Shown here: in pieces, positions 46,798 to 58,030 of the stretch
Layout: each line of letters starts with the position of its first letter
Position numbering within the stretch: the stretch's first letter is position 1
NCBI GenBank assembly: GCA_039519185.1
Contig: CM076847.1
Span: forward strand, 40,768,916 to 40,832,915
Reading direction: 5' to 3'
Source of the DNA: Astragalus membranaceus
Lineage: Eukaryota > Streptophyta > Magnoliopsida > Fabales > Fabaceae
Length of the DNA: 64,000 bases
Translations under genes and position numbers: made by a program
Notes under the pieces: model-generated
Told to the model about the DNA's origin: nothing
The model's database searches: none
The model's input: the letters and a program-made list of their open reading frames with translations, nothing else

Positions 46798-47270
46798 GCA
46801 AACAGGCCCAGTTTTAATTCCACTTCAGCAAACATGCCCAGGAGAGTTATAAAGGCTCCTACACATTACAAAAACTAAGTTTAGAATTTAGTACTGGAGC
46901 AAGCTGTTTAGTTATTAACTATAACAACAGAGGGCTATAACAACAGTGATATACCTACACGAGAGTTATAAAGCCTCCTGCACATTGCAAAACGAATATC
47001 TTTTCTGCATTGATGTCCATGTAAAACGAATAAAGCCAGCTATGCAGTCTCCATTTTCTGCAGTTAATCAGAGAGAAAATTCAAATAGTAAATAAGAAAT
47101 ATCTGTCATGCTAAAGCATTTGTCATTCAAATAGTAAATAAGAAATATCCATGTAACATGCAAGATTCAACTACATATTACTTCTGCTCAACAAGTTGCT
47201 TAAAATTAGACATCTTACATCCTGAGAGAAAGCTTCACGAGAAATAGATCAGAGGAATTCTATAACCAAC

Positions 47271-47336
47271 CTTGATTGGGTATCTAACTTCACCTCGAGC
47301 ATTTGTCATTTTTACGGCTAGCACTGCATCTACAAC
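47271..47336 (-). pseudogene. Captured CCT1-like (TCP-1 alpha) exon
   Basis: A 66-nt segment on the minus strand, bounded by TTTCACAG before and GTTGGT after, reads VVDAVLAVKMTNARGEVRY and PIK. This matches the conserved VV.AV.AVK.TN..GEV.YPIK segment of plant T-complex chaperonin subunit alpha, recalled from the family. No other CCT1 exon is seen. It has the same orientation as the eL30 exons 500 bp downstream, so a read-through transcript could join the two. Confidence 0.65.
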
Positions 47337-48295
47337 CTGTGAAATTGTACATACAAATTAATTTCACAACTGAAAACATCAAGTACCCATGTCTAAAGCC
47401 AAAATCTCAATCGAAAACATAAGTTAGCAAACTGTTTATAACTAATCAATAACTTCAATTTAATAAACTCAATCTAAACTTCACCATCAATGTACCAAAT
47501 CCCAGACCAGAAAAAACTCAAAGAAAATGAAGATTGTTACTTAATTACAATTGGTAAAAGTTGTAAGGGAAAAGAGATTAGCATCAAGCATCAGGTTTGC
47601 ATCAGCTCTAACTCAAAACAAATTCATTGGGGTCATGCAACAAGCATCGGGTTTGCTTTTGGAACAAATCGATTAGGTTGGAACAAAGAGATTAGCATTA
47701 TAGAGATCGAAAAAGGAAAACACACAACACCAAAAAGGGATTCGATTAGGATTACCTAAGTTGATGTTCATAAACCTTTGGGTTTGTTTGAAAAATCACT
47801 GAAGGTGCGGTTGAAGGAGCTCAGCGCAGGGAGGAGAAGCTTCCTTTGAGCACCGATTGTGATACAAGGGCGCACTGGAATACTGTTTGCGGTGGAAGCG
47901 GGTGAGTTGCCCTAGGATTTCAATAGAAAGGGGAAAACGGGGTTAGGGTTTTGAATCAACCAAAATTTGGGACTTTTCCGTCAAATAGAAGAAAATAAAT
48001 TACCCTTCAAGAAGAAGAAGAGAGGAGAGGCGAGAGGCGACTGAGAGAAGGAGAACGGTGATGGTTTCCATCACTGTGAGGGAATCAACTGGCAGTGGTT
48101 GTCGCAGGGCCGTAGGAAAACGATAGTGACAGGAGAGGGAGAAGGCTGGGATGATGACAAAGGTGAGGCTGTGGTGAGGGCGGCGAGTGAGCGTGAAGGT
48201 GGAGAGTGAGCGTGAAGGTAGAGAGTGAGAGCATCGGAGAGAGAGTGAGAAGAGAAAGTGAGAAGTGAGCGTGAAACTCTTATGTCGAGGGTGCT
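47337..48295. other. CACTA-2 right interior, non-coding
   Basis: A plus-strand open frame at 47490-47759 shows no domain. 48000-48260 is purine-rich with repeats of GAGAGTGAGCGTGAAGG. No transposase sequence. Confidence 0.45.
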
Positions 48296-48309
48296 TCTTT
48301 TTTAAGTTT

Positions 48310-48529
48310 AAGGGACAAAGCTTTCCGACGGATTTTTTAACGTTTGCGACGAAATTATCCGTCGGAACGTAGCGACCGTATTAAATTTCCTCGCAAACAT
48401 GAGCAGGAAACACTTGGCTTAACTACTAAACACGTACTGACGACTTATTCCGTCGAAAACGCAAGAATTAGCGACGAAAAAAAATTCCGTCAGAAATTTT
48501 CGTAGGTAAATTAGGTTATTCTTGTAGTG
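48310..48529. repeat. CACTA-2 right subterminal repeats
   Basis: TTTCCGACGGA, TTTGCGACGAAA and CCGTCGGAA variants in both orientations up to the GTAGTG terminus. Confidence 0.8.
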
Positions 48530-48532
48530 CCA

Positions 48533-48865
48533 CTATAAGTTAACTCACCTAAAAAATGATGGCTTTCTTCTGTGGTTGCTCTTATTAAAAGTAATAGGAA
48601 ATAGTAGGGGGAATAGGATGAATAGGTCATTAAGAAACCTACCCTCCTTCTTGCTCCATATTTGCCTACCTCGACTATGTATCCACTCGGCCAGGTCTCT
48701 GCCTAGCTAGGTCCTTTCTCGACAAACCAGTTAACAAATTTTGGGTGTTAGCAAATAGTTACACAATAAACACTTTTTTTACTCACTTACAGAGTACACA
48801 TAGTTTTCATATGAATTTATACTTAGACGTATGTGTGGGTTGAAGGAAAAAACTTAAAATGGATT
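48533..48865. other. Non-coding flank right of CACTA-2
   Basis: I see no gene or repeat structure here. Confidence 0.4.
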
Positions 48866-49035
48866 TTTTTTTACCAGAAGCATTCATTGCATTTCATTCA
48901 TATAATCATATCTGAAATACATTTGGGAATATCATAATAGCCATCAGAACCAGCTGTGAATAAGGCCACCCCAACAAGCAAGTGAGCAACGTTATTAGCA
49001 TTACTTCTAGTAAACTCGACATGAGAGTTGTAAAA
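48866..49035 (-). pseudogene. LINE 3' end relic (RNase H-like tail)
   Basis: The minus strand reads HVEFTRSNANNVAHLL..GVALFTAGS and IPKCISDMII, matching the C-terminal end of plant LINE ORF2/RNase H (R.AN.VAH.L...IP.CI...I). A T run at 48866-48874 corresponds to an A tail on the minus strand. Length is only about 170 bp, typical of 5'-truncated LINE copies. Confidence 0.65.
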
Positions 49036-50219
49036 ATTTAAAATGGATGAGAACTTTATGGTTCTATAATTTTTATTGGTAAATTAAAAATTAGATGAGT
49101 TAGGTAAAAGGGGACTGACTAGCGCCAAAAAAGCCTATGCTTCAAATGACAGTGAAATTTAAACTCTTGTATTTATAAGATATGAACCACTTTATTACGA
49201 ACTGAACCAACCTTTGCTGGTCTGTTATTTTATTTATTCAATATTGTATGGAATAAAATGGAAATGAATATCATCATCTCATCTCATGCTATTCAAAATC
49301 TCTTGTTTTCTTAAAAGCAAAATCATGTGTTAAAATACAAGTAAATGTTGTGTGAACATTTGAAGCACGAGTACAAACTCCCAATGCTCCAATTTTTTAC
49401 TTACACTTTATTTTGAGCCAAATAGAGTTGAATTATCCTTTTAATTAAAATATTCAAATAATAGTGAAGACAAAATTATTTCGTTCCAATATTTTCTGCA
49501 TTAAAAATTCAGACATAGCCTTCAACAAAGAAAGAAAAAAACCATCCAACTCGAATATATAGATCTGTGGAAACATGCATGGGAATGGGATCATGAAATT
49601 TTAAATAGGAATCAAACAAAGCACTGCACTGCCACATATTCGAAAAGAATCAACAAATTTGTACTACGCGCATTATGCGGTAGATCGAAGAAATACAACC
49701 CTCCATATGCACATGCATAAATAATCAGATTATGCGGATTTTTTTTATTTCAGTAAAAATTTTCCATCATGATTATTACAAACAATTTTTCAATTACCAT
49801 CTTATGTTACTCGTTAAGTCTTGGACAAGGATATACCAATAGGAACATTGAAGATTTTCATAGATAATTCCATTCACCCATCTCTATCACGTGGTAAATT
49901 AAATTCCATAACTTTTTTAGCATTACATTTCTTTTCTTTTACATTTTAACTTGTATCTATTCTTTTGTCAAAAAAAAAAACCTTTATCTATTCTGATAAG
50001 CATAAGCATGCACTTGCCTGTCAACTCGGTTGAATACAAAAGTATTTTCCATGTTCTTTCATAATTATTGTACTAAATTATCATACTCTATTGATAGCTT
50101 GTTGGTTTCGCTTTTCCTAATTTTGGGCCCATATATGTTTAATTTAGACTAACACATCTTTTAATCCCTTATCTTATTTTCAATTTTTAGTTTGGTCTCA
50201 TAACTTGGTGAGTATATAA
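49036..50219. other. Non-coding AT-rich DNA
   Basis: No coding or structural feature could be supported. Confidence 0.4.
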
Positions 50220-50229
50220 TATATATACA

Positions 50230-50425
50230 TAGCACCGACACTTCCGGTCAAAGATGTGTTCGGTGTCCGACACGTATCATGTCGGACACCAACACTTCCA
50301 TTACTTGTACTTTTCAATCTTTTTCAAATTAAAATCAGTGTCTGTGTGTCTGTGTCATATTAGATGTCCATGTGCTTATCGAGAAAAAAATATATTAGAT
50401 GTCCATGTTTGTATCCGTGCTTTAT
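50230..50425. repeat. GTGTCCGACAC-type dispersed repeat, degenerate
   Basis: Contains GTGTCCGACACGTATCATG and TCGGACACC words, then GTGTCTGTGTGTCTGTGTC and a duplicated ATTAGATGTCCATG word (about 50361 and 50395). It resembles a common plant dispersed repeat; the class is not certain. Confidence 0.4.
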
Positions 50426-50504
50426 AAATTATAATTGATTATGATTGAAACTCAATATAAAATCAAATTTAAATGTGGAACCCACAAAATTCTTTATATT
50501 TACA

Positions 50505-50718
50505 GGTGCTTCTAGGGTGAGGGAGCAAATCAAATCTCTCACCGGTGAACCATTAATTATGGCCATATGATATAGTATCAAAATTCATCAACGGTTGAGA
50601 TTTAATACTGGTTGATTCATGCCCTAACCACTCATAGCATTTTACACAATATCTTACGATCAATTTTAGTGGTTCACTGGTGAGGGATTTGATTTGCTCT
50701 CTCACCCTAGAAGTACCA
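50505..50718. mobile_element. Mutator-type MITE, about 214 bp, 9-bp target duplication
   Basis: Terminal inverted repeats of about 48 bp: the left end runs GGTGCTTCTAGGGTGAGG... and the complement of the right end reads GGTACTTCTAGGGTGAGA..., continuing with GAGCAAATCAAATC. It is flanked by ATATTTACA at 50496-50504 and 50719-50727. Long TIRs and a 9-bp duplication fit a Mutator-like MITE. There is no coding capacity. Confidence 0.88.
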
Positions 50719-51039
50719 ATATTTACATATCAATTACCAAACGAAATCATTACCAAACACAAATCAATTCTCACAAACTAATTCTTTTAAATCAATTCTA
50801 TCGCAACCTAAAACGAACCGACATAATAACTCAGGGACATTAACTTATTTTTTTAGTTTTTGATTGGTCCATTGACTTATAAAAATTTCAATTAGGACTT
50901 TAACTAAGTTATCAATTTCAGTTTGATCTCTTATTTTACAAAAGTTATATTAATATGATCCCATTATTACTTTTTAAAAATGGTCCTTATTTATTTTACA
51001 AAAGTTAAACAACAAGGTTATTTTTTCCAAATTAAATTA

Positions 51040-51440
51040 GAAGTCTCTATTTGGCAAGTCTCATCTACTAGTGGATAGCGGATTATGAATAAATGTGTTT
51101 GGTAACCACTAGTGTTTATTATTTTTTGGGTAACGTTTAGCGTTTTTTCGAACGCTATTTGAAGTAGTGTTTTTTTGAAACACATATCATATAGCATCTC
51201 ACTTTTTTCCATTTTTATCCTTATTATTTTTCTTAAATTCCTTCTCTATCCTTTTTAAATTAAACTAAACAGTTTTAAATCCTTTATTTTTTATTTCATT
51301 TTACATTTATAAGTTAGTTTAACCACTAATTTTACCAAACACACGATTTTCTATCTGTTAACTTATCCACTATCTGCTAGCTCATCCATTATCCGCTATC
51401 CGCTCATCTGCTATCGACTCATTTGCTATATGCCGCCTTA
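51040..51440. repeat. Possible MITE-like AT-rich repeat
   Basis: The right part has repeated ATCCGCTATC/ATCTGCTA words (51355-51430), and the left part has complementary-looking TAGTGGATAGCGGAT (about 51069). This suggests degenerate terminal inverted repeats of a hAT-type MITE; the boundaries are not clear. Confidence 0.35.
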
Positions 51441-51955
51441 TATTAAACAGAGACAAAATGTTATACAACCAAACTAAAAATTAAAAATATAAAGGACCAT
51501 AAAAGTATTTTAGCATTTTAATTTATCGAATGAAAGTTCAGTTACAGCTAATAACCCAAAATTTTTGGCTTTGCACATGCTAACTTTGGCCCAGATTTCC
51601 AACTTTCATAATTTAAGACCAAAAAGTAAGTCAATTGTAATGTTTTTCCTGTTTTTAAAGTGCACACATTAATATATCTAGTCGTGATATTATAATGCTC
51701 TTTAATTTAAAGCACTCAGTACAATGTGTCTTTTGCAAAACAGATAGATGATTGAGGAAAGGTCTACATGATATCATTTTGTTTGAATATTTTAATTTCA
51801 TTTCTCAATCATCCCCATCTTACCTATAAGCTATTGTCACAATAGTAGTTAGAGCCTTAGAGGTGTATATAATTGACTAATTAGTATAATGTGCAACTCA
51901 TTAGTTGGATAAACAATTTGCTATGGGATAATTTGCTTTGCTTTATTCAAGAGCA
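51441..51955. other. Non-coding AT-rich DNA
   Basis: No feature supported. Confidence 0.35.
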
Positions 51956-51962
51956 TATACGA

Positions 51963-52140
51963 ACAAGGATTAGCCCGAGCGGTAACTCGGCTCGAATCTC
52001 ACCTAAGTCTCGGATTTGAATATTGAGTGTGACAAAAATTCTCTTATGAAGGGAGAACCATATCGATCGGCAAAGCCGAGTATACATGTGGCCTGCCAGA
52101 TCCCCGACATAGATTAGTTACCAATAAAGCCAATAAATAC
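51963..52140 (+). mobile_element. SINE-like sequence, candidate
   Basis: Starts AAGGATTAGCCCGAGCGG, similar to a tRNA-type A box, and has TCGGATTTGAATA about 40 bp later, similar to a B box. A GC-richer body follows (GGCAAAGCCGAG, CCCGACATAGATTAG). The layout fits a tRNA-derived plant SINE, but no target duplication was found. Confidence 0.35.
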
Positions 52141-53284
52141 TACCCACCAATACCAAGGAAAAAAAATTAAAAACATTGAAACAAAGCCAGAATGTCTGAA
52201 TTTAGCTAAAGAAGTATAGGATTAGCCTCATACACACCTAGGAGGAAAGAAAAGTAAAAAAGAAAAGTGAAAAAAGATGAGATCACAAGATTAATGGCTA
52301 GATGAAGATAACTTCAGTCTGAAAAATTGTAACAATCTATTCCACTACACCTAAAACCTAGAAAATTTGGACCCAATTGGTTGTTGGCGTGGTCATCCAG
52401 ATAACTTTAACATAAATAGCCATCTAAAAAGAGCAATAAAATTTTGTTTTTATTTTCACCGTGATTTACTTCAATCTTTCCTAGATTGTTAGAATCCAAA
52501 GGCACTCAACCCTCCTCTATCTAATTTGTTCCTTTTAATACTTGCTATGAGTCTATAACATCACTTTCCAATCTTTCTCTTTCTTCCTTTTTCACCATCA
52601 CCATTATGATTACCACATTTCATTATGGAACCAACATTTGAAATCATCTAATTGAATGAAGATTATTTATTTCTTTAAATTCAACAACCATCAAGAATTT
52701 GATGCTCTCTCTAGTTAGCAGTATTTCAGAGACGTTGTATTACACGGCATTGACTACCATAAACAATGTGCTAGAGAGATGCACGATGGCAATGTGGAAA
52801 TTAAGTAATAGTTGGTTCACATGGGGACACAATTAATGCAACATTATATGGTAATTTTGACAAATAGGACATATACAACGTAAGACACTGCCAGCTTAGC
52901 CTCAACAACTGTAAGTAAACAAATTAAATATATCTGTTGGACAAAATCAAAACGTTACCATCTCTATCATCAAACTAGAACATCAAAATCAACCAAAAAA
53001 ACATCATATATGAACCAAAAAACCTAGCACATCAAATCTTACAATGGTAACTATTATTTGTGTTTCAAAGAGGCATTATTGTGAAGCAATCTCAGCAAAG
53101 AAATTTTTTTTGATCAAAATCTCAGCAAAGAAATTATGTTGTCTTTAACGTCTCTTTTCTTTTAATTAAAAAAAATTAGCTTGATATAAAGTTAATTGAT
53201 ATGAAAAGCATCACTTTCTTTTCAAATTTGCCTTAACTAGGTTCTTAACTCCCAAAAGACGTCCTAGAGCATGTGCTTTTGGAG
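52141..53284. other. Non-coding AT-rich DNA
   Basis: No gene recognised. A duplicated word ATCTCAGCAAAGAAATT occurs at about 53089 and 53120. Confidence 0.4.
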
Positions 53285-53285
53285 A

Positions 53286-53564
53286 TACCGACTCCGGACT
53301 CAATTATAAGTAAAAAATTGTCTAGTTTTTTTGGACTTAAATATAAGTAAGTCTCAACTACTCTACTCATATTTAATGCTATTTTTCCACAACTACCATT
53401 AAATTAGCTCATTAATGTTGTGAGAAGATGATTATTAATTAGGGATAGTTTAGTAAATCTATTTGTTTTTTTCATTAATTTAAAGAAATTAAATGCACAA
53501 AACTACTATCATTAATATGTGTGAAATTAGTTATTTTTGCTTATAATTGAGTCTGGAGGGAGTA
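53286..53564. mobile_element. Mariner/Stowaway-type MITE, about 280 bp
   Basis: The right end complement reads TACTCCCTCCAGACTCAATT and continues ATAAGC; the left end reads ACTCCGGACTCAATTATAAG. The two are inverted repeats, and CTCCCTCC...AATTATAAG is the familiar plant Stowaway-like terminus. The left end has lost a few bases, so the TA duplication is only visible on the right. Confidence 0.65.
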
Positions 53565-54235
53565 TTGATTGCTACCCCGAAAAATGAAATAATAATTTAA
53601 AAATAGGTGTAATAAAATGTCTTCGCTACGCCATAATTTAATGATGTCTTATTATTTTCTACTATATCCAATTAAACTTTCATCTCCTTTGTCTCACAAT
53701 AGTTTATTAAAGAGTCTTTCATCTCATAAATTTGACATTATAATAATTTGGTTGTGTTATTTTTTACTTATAACAATTTATATCTTTATCTTTATAAGCT
53801 TATTCTTATTTAATTTTCCACTTGTATTTTGGCATGTTGTAGTGTATAAAAGTAGTGTTCGATAAAGTTTTTCTTAATTATTATTTGCATCTAAACTCTT
53901 ACTCCTCTATAACAAAATTTAAGCAAAAAAGTTTATGCATTTGATCTAAATTAAAATCAAACACATAATTATTTGTTTACATTTTGTTACGGGGAAGTAA
54001 CATCTTTTATTTTCTTTTATTGAAGTTCATTTTGCCTATACAAAAATTACTTTATTATTTAGCCCGTGCATAAAAAATTAGCTAGCTCCATTGCTGCCTT
54101 TTAGGTGCTTCTCTAAAGGAAAAGTCACATTACCAACGCTCCCAACACAAAACTGATAAAAAGAAAAACCTGTACATGTAATTTTAATCCGTAAAATTAG
54201 GTGTAAAAAAAAACGCTAATAAAACTAAGTTTGTT
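53565..54235. other. Non-coding AT-rich DNA
   Basis: No feature supported. Confidence 0.35.
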
Positions 54236-55260
54236 TCTGTTGTAATATTGACCAATTTCACTTTCTTTTTGCTGCAGGTTGCTTTACTTGATTGTAGGGG
54301 GTGCAACAAGCACTTTCTATTCGCAGCCCCAAAGCATCAGTGTCTTGTTGTGCTGTTGGATCAGTCACAACCCGTGCGGAACCCAGAACCCGAAACTTTT
54401 GCAACACGCGGGTTGTGTTTGACCCGGAGTATAAAAACTGGTTTCTAGGGTTTTCTTCCAGAAAACCAAGAACTGTTTCTCTCTTCTTGCTGCTCCTTTG
54501 GTTCTGTTCTTTCTTCTTCTTCATCTCTCACGATCTTAGGGTTTCAGTGCTCTTGCTGCTCCTGCAGTGATGACGCGCTGAAACTCTAGACCCTCTCCAT
54601 CGATGATGATCCTTGGTGACGATGATGCGAAGAAACGTTCGGTTTGAACCCTGAGTCACCTGAGATCTGAGGTTACAGCTTGTTGAAGCTTCGGTGATGA
54701 TTCTTCTGTGACTGATGCGTGAAACATGATGACAAGCTTCCTCTACTGTTACTGAGGTAAGATTTCTGAACCTTTATCTTCTTTCTTTAACAGTTTCTTG
54801 TTAGGTTTTGCTTCGACAAAACCCTAACTCTGTGTTCTTGCCCTTTAGGTACAGATCTTGAAGGATCTGCTTCTGAGAACGTCAACAGGTAAAATCACGC
54901 ATGATCTTTACCTTTGATTGTTGTTTAAATTCTGATCTGCTCACAGTGCACGTTTTAACACCTTTCTCTGTTGTTGTTTGTCTGACTGAGATGCAAGAGA
55001 TGGTTCTTCACGCCGTGAAGAACCCAGCAGATATCAGAATGTTTCTCCCTTGAGAAATAGGTATAATCCCTTTCTTTCTCTCTGATTTCCTTTGATTCTG
55101 AATTGTCCAGTCACTGAAAACAATGTTGCTAACTTGCTGTTTTGATTCTCTTTTCTTTATGAGGTTTTGCCTTCAACCACTTGTTAAAGGGGCTGTTCTC
55201 ACAAGAAACTCAGAACCAAAACCTGAAGGTATCTATATAGAAGAGGGAAAGGCAGAGAAG
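54236..55260 (+). other. Leader-like region with a TATA box and splice-like signals
   Basis: The plus strand has TATAAAA at 54430-54436, a pyrimidine-rich leader with repeated TGCTCTTGCTGCTCCT words, and exon-like pieces between AG and GT signals (for example 54850-54888 and 54991-55060). No long open frame follows. It could be the 5' end of a lost gene or part of a long copia LTR, since it directly abuts copia sequence. I cannot decide. Confidence 0.3.
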
Positions 55261-55512
55261 ACTTAGAGTATATCTTTGTAAAATTGTAAACTTTTTATTG
55301 CATAAAGTCTGTGTATTTACATTCTGCTATCATAGCTATATATATATACAATGTAATTGAAGTTTGTTTTTAGTTTTAACAAACTTCTAAAGTTAGTTAT
55401 AGTTGTTAGATAGGTAGTAACAACTTAACTAATTACAACTTGTACCAACAGCTTAAATTCAAAAAAATATAGCTGTTGGCTAACAAACTTAGGTATTTGA
55501 CAATTAAATCCA
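55261..55512 (-). repeat. Copia 3' LTR part (minus strand)
   Basis: On the minus strand a TG start near 55503 (TGTCAAATACC) leads into TGTTAGCCAACAGC, then a TATATATATATAG box (about 55343-55358) and CAATAAAAAG, the normal U3/R order of a Ty1/copia LTR. It matches in orientation the copia pol at 62797-64000 and is separated from it by CACTA-3. The left LTR limit is not resolved. Confidence 0.5.
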
Positions 55513-55529
55513 ATACACTACAATATTTA

Positions 55530-55990
55530 GACCCTATGGCATCGGTCGAAAAACGTTCCAAAAAGCCATAAAACCGTTGCCAAAAGATACGGCAACGGTT
55601 TTCAAACCGTTGTTCTTTCGGTCGTTGCCTTGGCTATAGGCAACGGTTATTTGTCCCCAAAGGCAACGCAAGCTGAAAACCGTTGCCACTGCCAGTTGTA
55701 AGGCAACGGTTTTGATTTCCACCCTATGGCAACGGTCTCAAACCGTTGCCAGGTATGGCAACGGTCGAAAACCGTTGCCAGGTATGGCAACGGTCGAAAA
55801 CCGTTGCCAGGTATGGCAACACGTTGAAACCGTTGCCATTTGGCAACGGTCCTAAACCGTCTCCATATGTGGCAACAATTTAGAACCGTTGCCATAGGTA
55901 TGGCAACACGTTGAAACCGTTGCCATACATATCGTTGAAACCGTTGCCATATTTCATCATCCATTTGAAACCGTTGCTGTACATATCCAT
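55530..55990. repeat. CACTA-3 left subterminal repeats
   Basis: About twenty-five copies of GGCAACGGT/AACCGTTGCC in both orientations, including a tandem unit GTATGGCAACGGTCGAAAAC repeated near 55750-55815. Confidence 0.88.
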
Positions 55991-56410
55991 TCCCTATTTC
56001 ATCATCCATTTGCTATGCTGACAAACGCAAACTATGATTCAAACTGAAAATAAAACTGAAGATAAAATGGAATCAAAATTGATTCAAACTGAAAATAAAA
56101 CTGAAAATAAAATGGAATCAAAATTGGTATCAGAGCTTGCTACGATTCTAACATGAAGCTCATAAAAGAAATTAGTATTCTGAACATCCAAGCCGACATC
56201 ACAAATTTCTTAATTCAAGGGACCGACATCACAAATTTCTTAATTCAAGGGAAATTAACGTCAAAATTAACAGACATCATCATTATATATTGTTACTTCA
56301 AGGACATAATTCATTAGCATATATAATTTGTTACTTCAATAAGTACAAAAAACATTGCAAAAAACATGTTCTCCAAAATAAAACTTGTCAAGTCTGAATG
56401 TGTCTTCAAC

Positions 56411-56467
56411 CCACAAAGTCTTCATCATCCAAGCCATCAAGACCTACTAGATCTTCATTATTTTCCT
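56411..56467 (-). pseudogene. CACTA-3 last tnp1 exon, acidic tail
   Basis: The minus strand reads NNEDLVGLDGLDDEDFVG and stops, similar in kind and position to the acidic last exon EDDLEGFEE of tnp1 in CACTA-1. It lies about 900 bp from the left terminus. The identification is by position and composition. Confidence 0.4.
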
Positions 56468-56615
56468 ACAAAAGTAACAAAATTCGATTAATGCAATAAA
56501 AAGGAAACTTAAATAAAAGGAAAAAGGAAATACGAGTTCTAAGTTGCGAATGAAACTAACTACCAGGAAATTTCTCAACCATCAGAAGACACCAACAGAC
56601 ATAATTATGTTCGGA

Positions 56616-56862
56616 GAAAATCATTGACTCAAATGAACTAGAAAAACTAAACCACTAGATCCACACTATCACATTCATAAAGCTACAAGTATATCAAATG
56701 AACACCAAATTCAACAACTGGCACTGATATTGGAACCAGAAAATCATTGACTCAAATGAACAAGAAACTAAACCACTAGATCCACACTATCACATTCATA
56801 AAGCTACAAGTATATCAAATGAACACCAAATTAGATGCAACAACTGGCACTGATATTGGAAC
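56616..56862. repeat. Tandem duplication, about 120 bp unit
   Basis: A segment from AGAAAATCATTGACTCAAATG to CACTGATATTGGAACC is present twice in direct order with few differences. Confidence 0.88.
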
Positions 56863-56879
56863 CGGTGTTTTAAATCCCA

Positions 56880-58018
56880 GATAGCGGAGCGGTGACAGGG
56901 AGCGACACAGTGGTTGCGTGAAGTAGGGAGCGACACAGATAGAGTTTCCTTTTTACAAAAAGCAGTTGATGAGGTGAAAGGAAATCTAGAAAAATATAGG
57001 GCTGAATGGGAAAAATGGGGCTGCACTTTGATGTGTGATGGTTGGACAGATGGAAAGGGTAGGTCCTTGACTAATTTTTTGGTAAATAGTCCTAGTGGGT
57101 CTTTTTTTCTAAAATCAATTGATACTAGTGATGTTATTAAGGATGGTCAACAAATGTTTGAATTATTGGATTCTGTGGTAGAAGAAATTGGAGAGATAAT
57201 GTAGTGCAGGTTGTAACTGATGGAGCTTCTAATCTTGTATCTGCTGGAGCATTGTTAGAGGCAAAAAGGCCAAAAGTATTTTGGTCACCTTGTGCTGCAC
57301 ATTGCCTTGATTTGATCCTTGAAGATATAGGGAAACTTCCAATTTTTTTCGACACCATTGCAAATGCCAAAAAGATAACAAACTACATTTATAGGCATCA
57401 ATGGATTCTAAGCTTATACAGAAAAAAGTCTAATGGAAGGGAATTAGCTAGACCCGCAGTCACAAGATTTGCAACTGCTTTTCTCACTTTAAAAGCTGTT
57501 TTGCAACAAAAGAATGCTCTCCGGTCTTTGTTTCCTTCGGAGGAATTGGCCAACAGTGGTTATGCTAGTAAGGATGATGCCAAGCAAGTGATGGACATTG
57601 TTTTATGTAATGCTAGATTTTGGAAATCCATCTAGTATTGTTTGAAGTGTTCTAGTCCACTTGTGAAGGTTTTGAGACTTGTGGATGGTGACTCAAAACC
57701 AGCAATGCCATATATTTATGAAGCTATGGATAGAGCTAAAGAACAAATTGCTGCACACTTTAACAATCAAGCTTCAAGATACAATAAGGTGTGGGAGATA
57801 ATTGATACTCGTTGGAATTTGCATCTACATTCTTCTATCATTATTTATTAATTCCTTATTTGTTAGGTTTCAATATGATTCAAAGTTCAATCCAGATGCT
57901 GAAGTATGTTATGGTTTATATGAGACTATTGAAAGAATGGTGCCAGATAGAAGAATTAATAAGGTTTCAAATTGATCAACAACTTGAGAAGTTCAAGAAC
58001 AACATAGTGATGTTATAA
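56880..58018 (+). pseudogene. hAT-type transposase relic (DUF659) inside CACTA-3
   Basis: The plus strand reads WGCTLMCDGWTDGKGRSLTN, the DUF659 signature, then after a one-base shift near 57195 VVQVVTDGASNLVSAG and FWSPCAAHCLDLILEDIG, then YRHQWIL and LARPAVTRFATAFLTL, the order found in plant hAT transposases related to Ac. A stop at 57633-57635 and a further shift near 57840 break it. The N-terminal BED zinc finger and the C-terminal dimerisation domain are missing. It ends abruptly at about 58018 next to the tnp2 relic and is in the opposite orientation to it, so it looks like a nested insertion that was then truncated. Confidence 0.8.
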
Positions 58019-58030
58019 AAACAGCTGGTG

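Larger units (their letters stand above)
34093..48529. mobile_element. CACTA-2: non-autonomous CACTA with captured host exons, TSD CCA
   Basis: The left end CACTACAAGAAAATCGACG at 34093 and the right end TTCTTGTAGTG at 48529 form CACTA inverted termini with CCA duplications (34090-34092 and 48530-48532). Both ends have subterminal repeats of CGTCGGAAA, CGTCGCAAA and TTTCCGACGGA. Without the gypsy sequences nested at 34981-46198 it is only about 3.2 kb and has no tnp1 or tnp2 sequence, so it depends on other elements. Instead it carries, all on the minus strand, a CCT1-like exon and three ribosomal protein eL30 exons, with introns. This makes it a transduplicating CACTA. Confidence 0.9.

Noticed and set aside
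47490..47759. An 89-codon open frame inside CACTA-2
   Set aside because: No domain recognised and opposite to the captured exons; probably by chance.
55730..55830. Regularly spaced GGCAACGGT repeats that look superficially like a CRISPR array
   Set aside because: The sequence is plant, the repeats occur in both orientations, and they are CACTA subterminal repeats beside a terminus.
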